Assembly: GCA_004322525.1 (NCBI GenBank)
Contig: SCUY01000217.1
Coordinates: forward strand, 1 to 38,203
Direction: 5' to 3'
Source of the DNA: Lysobacter sp.
GTDB taxonomy: Bacteria > Pseudomonadota > Gammaproteobacteria > Xanthomonadales > Xanthomonadaceae
Length of the DNA: 38,203 nt
Below are positions 30,737 through 38,203 of the stretch, in pieces; within the stretch, counting starts at the first letter, position 1; each line of letters starts with the position of its first letter. The translations under genes were made by a program, and so were the position numbers. The notes beneath the pieces are model-generated. The model had not been told where the DNA came from. It searched no databases and saw only the letters and a list, made by a program, of their open reading frames with translations.

Positions 30737-32632
30737 TCAGGCCGCATCGCCACGCAGTGCGCGCACCTGCATTTCCAGCATCGGCGCATCCACGAGGCTG
30801 CCGTCGAGCGGCGCTGCGGCAACCACATCCACATGTGCGCGGAAACGCCGCGGCAGCCGCATGCGATGCATCGAGCCGTCGCGGCGGCTCCACATACTCG
30901 ACCACATGCCGCGCAGCGCCATCGGCACTACCGGCACCGGCCGCCGCTCCAGGATTTTCTCCACGCCCGACTTGAACGCCGCGATGTCGCCATCCTTCGT
31001 CAATGCGCCTTCGGGAAAGAGGCCGACCACCTCGCCTGCCGCCAGCGCAGCGTCGATCTCGTCGAAGGCGCGCTGCATCAGCGCCGGGTCTTCGCGTGCA
31101 CCGGCGATCGGGATCGCCTTCGCGGTGCGGAAGATCCACCGCATCACCGGAACATTGAAGATGCGGTAGTACATGACGAAGCGAACCGGCCGCGGAATGC
31201 TGCCGGCAAGGATCAGTGCATCCATGTAGCTGACGTGGTTGCAGACGATTAGCGCCGGGCCGTCGTCGGGCACGTGTTCGATGCCGCGCGTGCGCAGGCG
31301 GTAGAGGCTGCGCACCAGCAGCCAGCTCAGGAATCGCATCGCGAACTCGGGCACGATGCTGAAGATCCACAGCGTCACCAGTGCGTTGGCTATCGCCAGC
31401 GCGAGGAAGATCTGCGGAATCGACCAGCGCAGGTGATGCGCGCCCAGTACGAGGCCCGTCGCCGCCACAATCAGCAGGGCGTTCTGGATGTTCATGCCGG
31501 CGATGACGCGCGACATCTCCGCCTTTGGCGAACGGCTCTGGATCAGTGCGAACAGCGGCACCACGAAGATGCCGGCAAACAGCCCGATGCCGGCGAGGTC
31601 AAAGGCAATGCGCCAGGCATCGGGCTGGTCGAGGAACGCGCTGACGCCCAGGCCGGTGACAGGCGCGTAGCCGGTTCGCGCGAAATACAGGTGCAGCAGG
31701 AATGCGCTGATGCCGAACGCACCGATCGGCACGAGCCCGATCTCCACCGTGCGCGCGGACAGCTTCTCGCAGAGCATCGAACCCACGCCCGTACCGACCG
31801 AGAACAGCGCCAGCGCGAACAGGTACAGCTGGCCGTCACCGCCCAGGTTGGCCTCGGCATAGGCCGGCAGTTGCGAAGTCAGCACGGTGCCCACGAACCA
31901 GAACCAGGAGACGCCGAGAACCGAATTGCGAACGGCCGGCTGCCGGCGCGTGAGCCGCAGCGCCTTCATCGATTCCGGGATCGGGTTCCAGCCGATGCGA
32001 AGCTGCGGTGCATTGGCGCCAGCGACGGGAATGAGGCGGCTTACCAGATGGCCGGTGACGGCGAGCACCACCACCAGCACGCCGGCGACCATCGGCCCGT
32101 AGGCGCCCGCGAGCGCGAACACCAGGCCACCCACCAGCATGCCGAGCAGGATCGACACCGACGTGCCCATCTCCACCAGGCCGTTGCCGCCGGTGAGCTC
32201 CTCCGGCCTGAGCACCGACGGCAGGATCGAATACTTCACCGGCCCGATCAGCGTCGACTGCACGCCAGTGCAGAACAGGGCGACCAGCAGCACGACAAGG
32301 TTCTGCGTGGCGAAGCCGAACGCCGCCACCGCCATGATCGCGATCTCCATCGCCGTGGTGATGCGGATCAGCCGCGACTTCTCCAGTTTCTCCGCGATCT
32401 GCCCGGCGAGCGCCGAGAACAGGAAGTAGGGCGCGATGAACAACGCAGGCGCGAGCGTCGCGTACAGCTGCTTGTCTTCCGTGCTCGCGCCCATCCAGAA
32501 CAGCAGCGCGATGATCGCCTGTCGGTAGACGTTGTCATTGAACGCGCCGAGCGCCTGGGTGAAGAAGAACGGCGAGAACCGGCGCTGTCCAAGCAGCCCG
32601 GACTGCGAATGCGGTTTCATCTCACGCGCCAT
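30737..32632 (-). CDS. MFS transporter-acyltransferase fusion (lysophospholipid remodelling)
   Basis: A 631-residue fusion. Residues about 10-410 are a major-facilitator transporter of the LplT type (FFFTQALGAFNDNVYRQAIIA, with VQSTLIGPVKYSILP further on). Residues about 430-620 are a PlsC-type acyltransferase with NHVSYMD (the HX4D motif) and FPEGALTKDG. The likely job is to flip lysophospholipids inward and re-acylate them, as LplT and Aas do together in E. coli. The AMP-binding third domain found in longer relatives is absent. I choose the ATG at 32632 because GGGGAGG lies about nine bases upstream; a second ATG at 32620 lacks a site. Confidence 0.9.
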   Translation of the reverse strand: MAREMKPHSQSGLLGQRRFSPFFFTQALGAFNDNVYRQAIIALLFWMGASTEDKQLYATLAPALFIAPYFLFSALAGQIAEKLEKSRLIRITTAMEIAIMAVAAFGFATQNLVVLLVALFCTGVQSTLIGPVKYSILPSVLRPEELTGGNGLVEMGTSVSILLGMLVGGLVFALAGAYGPMVAGVLVVVLAVTGHLVSRLIPVAGANAPQLRIGWNPIPESMKALRLTRRQPAVRNSVLGVSWFWFVGTVLTSQLPAYAEANLGGDGQLYLFALALFSVGTGVGSMLCEKLSARTVEIGLVPIGAFGISAFLLHLYFARTGYAPVTGLGVSAFLDQPDAWRIAFDLAGIGLFAGIFVVPLFALIQSRSPKAEMSRVIAGMNIQNALLIVAATGLVLGAHHLRWSIPQIFLALAIANALVTLWIFSIVPEFAMRFLSWLLVRSLYRLRTRGIEHVPDDGPALIVCNHVSYMDALILAGSIPRPVRFVMYYRIFNVPVMRWIFRTAKAIPIAGAREDPALMQRAFDEIDAALAAGEVVGLFPEGALTKDGDIAAFKSGVEKILERRPVPVVPMALRGMWSSMWSRRDGSMHRMRLPRRFRAHVDVVAAAPLDGSLVDAPMLEMQVRALRGDAA

Positions 32633-32778
32633 GTGGCGAAGCCTCCCCGAAGACCGCGCGAGCCTAGCAGGCCACGGGACAATCAACGCACCGCGCCTGC
32701 GGGCTCCATGAAACAGCGCTCACACCCCCGGATCTAGGCTGCGCTGCGGCGAACGTGCCCGATCAGGAGCTTCCTTCC

Positions 32779-35220
32779 ATGGCAACCAGCAAGACTCCGC
32801 GTGGTGGCAAGCCCACGCGCACGAACGGCGGCAGTACGCGGGCCACGGCCGGCAAGGCGGCAAAGGCGGCAGCACGCAATACCGACAGCGGCAGCAGCAA
32901 GGGCCCGCGTCGCGGCAGCGGTGACCCGGCCGCCGAGAAGATGGCGCAGACGCAACAGCTGGCGGCCTCGATGCCGGTGAACACGACCAAGGCCAGCGAG
33001 TACGCGCGCCGTGATATCGGTATCGCGCCGGAAGGCCAGCATGTCGATCCACCGTCGGATCTGGTCACCGGCAGCACGCTGACCGAGCGCAATGCCAATC
33101 CCAAGGCCGGCACCCGCGCGATTCCCGGCGCGAATCCCACGGTGGACCCGCTCGACCGCGTGCGTGTGGATGCCACCGCGCAGCGGCTCACCACCAACCA
33201 GGGCGTGCCTGTCGCCGATAACCAGAATTCGCTCAAGGCGGGCCTGCGTGGCCCCGCCCTGCTGAAGGATTTCATCCTCCGCGAGAAGATCACCCACTTC
33301 GACCACGAGCGCATTCCCGAGCGCATCGTGCATGCGCGCGGCTCCGCGGCGCATGGCTTCTTCGAATGCTATGCACCGCTCACCGGCATCACCGTGGCCG
33401 CGCCGTTCCAGGCCGCAGGCAAGCGCACTCCGGTATTCGTGCGTTTTTCCACGGTGGCCGGCGAGCGCGGCAGCAAGGACACCGCGCGCGACGTGCGCGG
33501 TTTCGCCGTGAAGTTCTATACCGAGCAGGGCAACTGGGATCTGGTTGGCAACAACATGCCGGTGTTCTTCATCCAGGACGCGATGAAGTTTCCCGATCTC
33601 GTCCATGCGGTGAAGCCGGAACCCCATCATGCGATGCCGCAGGCCGCGAGCGCGCACGACACCTTCTGGGACTTCGTCTCGCTGATGCCCGAGTCCACGC
33701 ACATGCTGCTGTGGCAGATGAGCGACCGTGCCATTCCGCGCAGCTATCGCACCATGCAGGGCTTTGGCGTGCATACCTTCCGGCTGGTGAACGCCGATGG
33801 CGAATCGGTTTTCGTGAAATTCCACTGGACACCCATGCTGGGCACGCATTCGCTGACATGGGACGAGGCGGTCAAGATTTCCGGCGCCGATCCCGACTTC
33901 CATCGCCGTGACCTGTGGGAGGCGATCGAATCCGGCGCCTATCCCGAGTACGAACTCGGCCTGCAGATATTCTCCGAGGCCGATGCGGAGAAGTTCAGCT
34001 TCGACGTGCTCGACGCCACCAAGCTCATTCCCGAAGAACTCGTGCCCGTGCAGCCGGTGGGGCGGCTGGTGCTGGATCGCAACCCCGACAACTTCTTCGC
34101 CGAGACCGAGCAGGTGGCGTTCTGCACCGCGCACGTGGTGCCAGGCATCGACTTCACCAACGATCCGCTGCTGGCAGGGCGCATCCATTCGTATGTCGAT
34201 ACGCAGATCAGCCGGCTCGGCGGCCCGAACTTCCACGAGATTCCGATCAATGCATCGATCGCGCCAGTACACAACAACCAGCGTGATGGCATGCACCGCC
34301 AGGCCATCCATCGCGGCCGTGTTTCCTATGAGCCCAACAGCCTCGGCGGCGGTTGTCCGTTCCAGGCTGGCATGGCCGGTTTCGCGAGTTTTCCCGAGCC
34401 GGTCAAGGCCGACGAGGTGCGCGGCAAGCCGGAGAAGTTCGCCGAGCACTACAACCAGGCGCGGCTGTTCTTCGACAGCCAGTCGGCGGTTGAGCAGGCG
34501 CACATCATTGCGGCGTTCCGCTTCGAGCTGAGCAAGGTGACGGTGCCGGCAATCCGTGAGCGCACGGTGTCGATGCTGGTCAACGTATCGCCGGCGCTGG
34601 CGCAGGGTGTGGCCGACGGGCTCGGCATGGATCTGCCGGCGCCGATGCCGCCGGTGCTTGCACGCGCGCCACGCCCGGAAGTGAAGCAGTCGCCGGCACT
34701 GTCGCTGCTGGCGCGCCCCGGTGATGGCGGTATCCGCTCGCGCAAGATCGCGCTGGTGGTGGCGAACGGCGTCGATGGCGGCATGGTCAGCGCGCTGCAG
34801 GCCGGCCTGCTGGCCGAAGGCGCGGTGCCCCGCCTGGTCGGCATGCGCATTGGCCAGGTTCGCACGGCGGAGGGCGGTGTGCTGGATGCCGATGCCTCGC
34901 TGGAGAACGAGCCGGCGTTCCTGTTCGATGCGATCGTGCTGCCCGATGGAGCGGCCGCGGTGGACGCGCTGCTCGCCAACGGCCATTCGCTGGAAGGCCT
35001 CAAGGACCAGTACCGCCACTGCAAGACGATTCTCGCGCTGGGCGAATCGCGTCGCCTTGTGGAGGCCGCTGGCCTGCCGGCCACGCTGCCCGACGGTGAG
35101 CCCGACCCGGGCCTGCTGCTGCTCGATGGCGCCAGCGCGAAAAAGGCGCTGGCCGTGTTCGTTGCCGCGGTGGCGCAACACCGCCACTGGGCGCGCGAGA
35201 CCGATCCGCCGCGGGTGTGA
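32779..35220 (+). CDS. katE: Large-subunit catalase (HPII/KatE type)
   Basis: An 813-residue clade 2 catalase that decomposes hydrogen peroxide. The catalytic His185 lies in [15 protein letters not shown], the Asn258/259 pair in [13 protein letters not shown], and the haem-ligand Tyr in [10 protein letters not shown]. The C-terminal domain is class I glutamine-amidotransferase-like (from about 655, [20 protein letters not shown]), as in HPII. The first 55 or so residues are Lys/Arg/Ala/Gly-rich and disordered, making it longer than E. coli HPII (753). The ATG at 32779 has AGGAG nine bases upstream; a GTG at 32755 is less likely. It is divergent from the MFS-acyltransferase gene. Confidence 0.97.
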   Translation: MATSKTPRGGKPTRTNGGSTRATAGKAAKAAARNTDSGSSKGPRRGSGDPAAEKMAQTQQLAASMPVNTTKASEYARRDIGIAPEGQHVDPPSDLVTGSTLTERNANPKAGTRAIPGANPTVDPLDRVRVDATAQRLTTNQGVPVADNQNSLKAGLRGPALLKDFILREKITHFDHERIPERIVHARGSAAHGFFECYAPLTGITVAAPFQAAGKRTPVFVRFSTVAGERGSKDTARDVRGFAVKFYTEQGNWDLVGNNMPVFFIQDAMKFPDLVHAVKPEPHHAMPQAASAHDTFWDFVSLMPESTHMLLWQMSDRAIPRSYRTMQGFGVHTFRLVNADGESVFVKFHWTPMLGTHSLTWDEAVKISGADPDFHRRDLWEAIESGAYPEYELGLQIFSEADAEKFSFDVLDATKLIPEELVPVQPVGRLVLDRNPDNFFAETEQVAFCTAHVVPGIDFTNDPLLAGRIHSYVDTQISRLGGPNFHEIPINASIAPVHNNQRDGMHRQAIHRGRVSYEPNSLGGGCPFQAGMAGFASFPEPVKADEVRGKPEKFAEHYNQARLFFDSQSAVEQAHIIAAFRFELSKVTVPAIRERTVSMLVNVSPALAQGVADGLGMDLPAPMPPVLARAPRPEVKQSPALSLLARPGDGGIRSRKIALVVANGVDGGMVSALQAGLLAEGAVPRLVGMRIGQVRTAEGGVLDADASLENEPAFLFDAIVLPDGAAAVDALLANGHSLEGLKDQYRHCKTILALGESRRLVEAAGLPATLPDGEPDPGLLLLDGASAKKALAVFVAAVAQHRHWARETDPPRV

Positions 35221-35251
35221 CCGCCAGCGCCGTGCCGCCTTTCCGCCGCGC

Positions 35252-35345
35252 CATGCCGTGTGCGGGGGATGCGCGGCATGCCGACCGGCGGCCGGTATGG
35301 GACGGCAGGCGCGGCGATGATGGAATGGCGCGCGGGGAGCGCGCC
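35252..35345. repeat. Three inverted repeats between katE and the next gene
   Basis: CATGCCG/CGGCATG (35252-35280, 7 bp), ACCGGC/GCCGGT (35284-35296, 6 bp, one-base loop) and GGCGCGC/GCGCGCC (35327-35345, 7 bp, five-base loop) lie in series. None is followed by a T run, so they are at best Rho-assisted terminators or mRNA stabilisers. The last ends 24 bases before the ATG at 35370. Confidence 0.4.
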
Positions 35346-35369
35346 TCACATCACAAGGGGATTCACCGC

Positions 35370-35738
35370 ATGAAAGCGACCACGTTCCAGCGCACGGGCA
35401 TCGTGCTGCTGCTGATCGGCATTGTGTATGGCATGCACATGGGCATTTCGCAGGACTTCACCTACGCACCGGCGCATGCGCATCTCAACCTCGTGGGTGG
35501 CGTGCTGATGTTCGTGGCCGGCCTCTTCTACGCCAGCCGGCCGGACATCCCCGCGCGCGCGGTGACCGTGCATTACGTGTTGCACGCCCCCGGCGCGGTA
35601 CTGCTCACGGCGGGCATCTACGGTTCGGTCAGTGGCCGGACGTGGGCCGAGCCGGTGGTGGGCACCGGTGCGGTGCTTGTGTTGTTGGCGATGCTGGTGT
35701 TCGCTTTCAACGTATTCCGCAGCGAGCGCGCCCGGTAA
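35370..35738 (+). CDS. Small membrane protein resembling haem-copper oxidase subunit I helices
   Basis: A 122-residue protein with about four TM helices. The segment PAHAHLNLVGGVLMFVAGLFY (about 31-51) follows the AHAHLNLxG pattern of small membrane proteins related to haem-copper oxidase subunit I, and another His lies in HYVLHAPGAVLLTAG. No full oxidase ligand set exists, so it cannot be an oxidase. AAGGGG precedes the ATG by nine bases. Function is unknown. Confidence 0.72.
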   Translation: MKATTFQRTGIVLLLIGIVYGMHMGISQDFTYAPAHAHLNLVGGVLMFVAGLFYASRPDIPARAVTVHYVLHAPGAVLLTAGIYGSVSGRTWAEPVVGTGAVLVLLAMLVFAFNVFRSERAR

Positions 35739-36035
35739 GCCCGCCCGGTAGCTGCCGCCGCGCGTGCCATGCAAGGCGTGCAGCACAACTCGCAGCGCGC
35801 ATGACAGGGCAGGCCTGCGCCGCCGGGCGGGATGACTGCCGCAACAAGGGGCAAGCACGCCGAAAAAAGCGGCATCACCGCCATGGTGAACGCGGCAGGT
35901 GCCGTGCCCGACGGGGCGCGTGCCCGTGGACGCGCCATTGATGCCGCCGCGTGCGGTGGGGCGCGCGGACAGGAAAGGCGATCGCCATACGGGACAGTGA
36001 GCCCGCCCACGCGGGGTGATCCCCCACACTGGGGC
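35739..36035. other. Intergenic region upstream of the pseudouridine synthase gene
   Basis: These 297 bases stay open in frame with the downstream gene, but that extension encodes low-information Arg/Ala/Gly-rich sequence and is not kept. I see no RNA, repeat or clear promoter. Confidence 0.5.
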
Positions 36036-36905
36036 ATGGCCGCTCCCGGAACCCCGCCCAGTCACCTGCAACTTCCGCCCGGCCCGTGGGCGACGGTGCT
36101 CGATGGGCTTTGCGCGCGTTTTCCGGCGATCGCGCGGGCGACGTGGGAGGACCGTTTCGCGCGCGGGCGGGTGCAGGATGCGTCGGGCGTGCCACTGCGC
36201 GGCGATGCGACGTATCGCATCGGCATGGAGATCCGTTACTTCCGCGAGGTACCCGACGAGCCGGTGATTCCGTTCGAGGAAACGCTGCTGCACGTCGACG
36301 CGGATCTGGTGGTGGCGGACAAGCCGCACTTCCTGCCGGTGACGCCGGCGGGCGAGTACGTGCGCGAGACGTTGCTGGCGCGGCTGGCGCAACGGCTGGG
36401 CAACCCGCGGCTGGTGCCGTTGCATCGCATCGACCGTGAAACCGCCGGGCTGGTGCTGTTCTCGGCCAACCCGGCCACACGTGGGGCGTACCAGGCGCTG
36501 TTCCGCGAGCGTCGCATCGACAAGACGTATCAGGCACTCGCGCCGCCCCTGCCGGGGCTCGCGTTGCCGCATGTGCACCGCTCGCGCCTTGTAGCGGGCG
36601 AGCCCTTCTTCCGGATGCGCGAAGCCGATGGCCCTGCCAACAGCGAGACGCATGTCGACGCCATCGGGCGCGAGGGGCCGATGTGGACCTATGCGCTACG
36701 GCCGGTCACCGGGCGCAAGCACCAGCTGCGCGTGCACATGGCCGCGCTCGGTGCACCGATCGCCAACGACCGCCTGTACCCGGTGCTCGATGTGGGCCGC
36801 ACGGGCGACTACACGCAGCCACTGAAACTGCTCGCGCGCTCCCTGGCATTCGCCGATCCGCTGACTGGCAAAGAGCGGTGTTTCGAGAGCGGCTTGTCGC
36901 TGTAG
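36036..36905 (+). CDS. RluA-family pseudouridine synthase
   Basis: A 289-residue enzyme that isomerises uridine in rRNA or tRNA. The catalytic Asp is in PLHRIDRETAGLVLFS (about 130-145). Supporting motifs are LVVADKPHFLPVTPAG, DKTYQAL and TGRKHQLRVHMAALG. Target specificity within the family cannot be read. I start at the ATG at 36036 because RluA-like sequence begins soon after it (LDGLCARFPAIARATWEDRF, an S4-like N-terminal element). The ribosome binding site is weak. Confidence 0.9.
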   Translation: MAAPGTPPSHLQLPPGPWATVLDGLCARFPAIARATWEDRFARGRVQDASGVPLRGDATYRIGMEIRYFREVPDEPVIPFEETLLHVDADLVVADKPHFLPVTPAGEYVRETLLARLAQRLGNPRLVPLHRIDRETAGLVLFSANPATRGAYQALFRERRIDKTYQALAPPLPGLALPHVHRSRLVAGEPFFRMREADGPANSETHVDAIGREGPMWTYALRPVTGRKHQLRVHMAALGAPIANDRLYPVLDVGRTGDYTQPLKLLARSLAFADPLTGKERCFESGLSL

Positions 36906-36922
36906 GGGCGCTATTGCCCAGA

Positions 36923-36943
36923 CGCGATGCGCGATGCGCGATG
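36923..36943. repeat. Tandem 7-bp repeat, three copies
   Basis: CGCGATG is repeated three times without interruption, followed by a degenerate fourth copy (CGCGACA), in the 117-base gap between convergent genes. Short repeats like this expand and contract by slippage. No function is suggested. Confidence 0.8.
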
Positions 36944-37022
36944 CGCGACATGCCGGCGTGGCTGCGGTCTGCGACGTGTTCCACCCGGGTGATGGTGCGT
37001 GCGTTGCGCACCCCGGCCGGCC

Positions 37023-38185
37023 TCAGGCGGCCAGCTCGCAGGCGGGCTGCTGCGCCGGCTGTCCGAGGTAGCGATCCCGTTTGCGCGGCCGCAGGCGGGT
37101 CAGGTCCACTTCCACCAGGCCGTCGATGACATCGCTGAAATCGGGGTCGGTGCCGAAGGCGAGGAAACGCGCGCCGCCGGGTTCGCACAGGTCGGTGTAC
37201 TGCTTGTAGAGCATCGGCACCTGTGCACCGAGCAGGGCGAGGCGGTCACGCAGGCCGCGAAACGCGGTGTCGGCATCACCCGCGCTGGCGTCGGGCGTGG
37301 CATCGACGGTGGGTTTGAAAGGGCGACGCGCGCTGACCTCGTCGCGGCCGCCATGCCAGGCTGCGTAGAAGGCCACCACCTGCTCGCGTGCCGCGGACGG
37401 CAGGGTGGCGCTGATCGACACCGGGCCGTAGAGGTAGCGCACCCAGGGTCGCCGCGCGACATAGGCGCCCACGCCCTGCCAGAGGTAGTCCAGGCTGCGG
37501 CTTCCCCAATAGTCGGGCACCACGAAGCTGCGCCCCAGTTCAAGCCCGCTCGCCAGGCGCGGCAGCATGCCGGGCGCGTAACGGAACAGCGAGGCGGTAT
37601 ACAGCCCGGCCAGCCCCTGCTCGCCGATCAGCCGCGCACAGTGCGCGACGCGGTAGCCACCGGCGATGCAGGCGGCGTCCGCGTCCCACAGCACGATCTG
37701 ATCGTAGTCCGCATCGAAACGGTCGATGTCACGCGCCTGGCCGGTGCCTTCACCGACAGCGCGGAACGTGAGTTCGCGCAGCCGGCCGATCTCCTGCATC
37801 AGGGGCGAATCGATGCCGGGGCGGCCGACACGGATCTGCTTGCCGTCCAGCGTGCGGCCGAGCAGTTCGAGCGCCTCGATATCCGCGCCTACCTGCGCGG
37901 GGTCGGCGGGTGCTGCCAGCGGGGCGGGCCCGGCTTGTACGGTGTCACCCGGTGCGCGCGTGTCGAGCCGTTCAAGCTGCCGGCGTACCGCGTCCGCGGC
38001 CCCGCGACGGTCGGCGGGTTCGCAGGCGTCGGTGGCGGCGCCGAAGGCCAGCCGCAGCGGCTGCGAGCGGCGCGCGAACATCTCGCGCGCCAACAGGGCG
38101 GTGCCGGCGGGACGGAACAGCAGCGAGGCGCCGTAGAACAGCGCCGAATTGCGGGCGTCGATACGCACCGGCACTACCGGCGCAC
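37023..38185 (-). CDS. Acyltransferase/OlsB-like fusion protein, 5' end cut by contig end
   Basis: At least 387 C-terminal residues are present and the start lies beyond the contig end. The first visible part (PVVPVRIDARNSALFYGASL) is the end of a PlsC-like lysophospholipid acyltransferase domain. From about residue 110 of the visible part an OlsB-like GNAT domain follows (GIDSPLMQEIGRLRELTFRA, DQIVLWDADAACIAGGYRV, LELGRSFVVPDYWGSRSLDY). The fusion resembles proteins labelled hemolysin or ornithine N-acyltransferase, suggesting acylation of an amine for aminolipid synthesis. Substrate is not readable. The reading frame should not be extended past 38185, where adapter sequence begins. Confidence 0.85.
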
Positions 38186-38203
38186 AGATCGGAAGAGCGT
38201 CGT
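38186..38203. other. Illumina TruSeq adapter sequence at contig end
   Basis: The last 18 bases, AGATCGGAAGAGCGTCGT, are identical to the start of the standard Illumina TruSeq read-through adapter. They are not genomic and mark a contig end. Confidence 0.95.

Noticed and set aside
32734-35349. An 871-codon open frame on the minus strand across katE
   Set aside because: It is an antisense shadow of the catalase, with composition-driven Arg/His-rich sequence and no family resemblance.
35832-36035. N-terminal extension of the pseudouridine synthase
   Set aside because: The in-frame extension is Arg/Ala/Gly-rich with no family similarity. Synthase-like sequence begins after the ATG at 36036.
36994-37012. 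GGTGCG/CGCACC hairpin between convergent genes, as a terminator
   Set aside because: A stem of only six base pairs with no T run on either strand; common by chance in DNA this GC-rich.
1-38203. CRISPR array
   Set aside because: No regularly spaced direct repeats were seen on either strand. The only tandem repeat is the 7-bp unit at 36923.

Overview
The window is one end of a high-GC (about two-thirds G+C) gammaproteobacterial contig, most like the Lysobacteraceae/Xanthomonadaceae (Lysobacter, Luteimonas, Thermomonas and relatives). The grounds are overall protein style (RppH, ErpA, the NudC neighbourhood, the PlsC-OlsB fusion, the long cbb3 cluster) and tightly packed operons with ATGA overlaps. 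No species can be named from sequence alone. The last 18 bases are Illumina adapter, so the right edge is an artefactual contig end.

Left half (1-23.7 kb) is a low-oxygen respiration block. A quinol-dependent nitric oxide reductase (norB), hemN with a coupled FNR-type regulator, a second FNR-type regulator, and a complete cbb3 oxidase operon (ccoN-O-Q-P, a 98-residue membrane protein, ccoG-H-I-S, and a TauE/SafE-type permease) sit together. Next come a graveyard of decayed genes (AMP/thymidine phosphorylase-like, porin-like, a membrane-protein tail and a possible IS3-family tail) and a Cu(I)/Ag(I) RND efflux operon (cusCBA-like) headed by a Cys/His/Met-rich exported protein. Divergent from that operon is an unfamiliar ATP-grasp-like protein. 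Four FNR/Anr-type boxes (TTGAY-N4-RTCAA) lie in the promoters of norB, hemN/fnr, ccoN and the efflux operon/ATP-grasp pair. I infer that one regulon links NO detoxification, anaerobic haem synthesis, high-affinity oxygen respiration, copper loading of the oxidase and copper export.

The middle (23.7-25.5 kb) holds a frameshifted restriction-endonuclease-like gene, a stretch with no recognisable gene, and a tRNA-Met with its own promoter and a strong terminator. This may be a small accessory island abutting the tRNA 3' end.

The right half (25.5-38.2 kb) is mostly housekeeping: rppH, an iron module (Fur-box-like site, bfd, bfr), DUF4126 and DUF6776-like proteins, erpA-nudC, a CD225/DUF2752 membrane pair, an MFS-acyltransferase fusion, a large catalase (katE), a small oxidase-subunit-like membrane protein, an RluA-type pseudouridine synthase, and a truncated acyltransferase/OlsB-like gene running off the contig end.

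The best candidate for something undescribed is the divergent pair at 21.9-23.7 kb: the Cys/His/Met-rich exported protein leading the Cu efflux operon, and the apparently circularly permuted ATP-grasp protein with an N-terminal Cys motif. They share a single FNR-type box.
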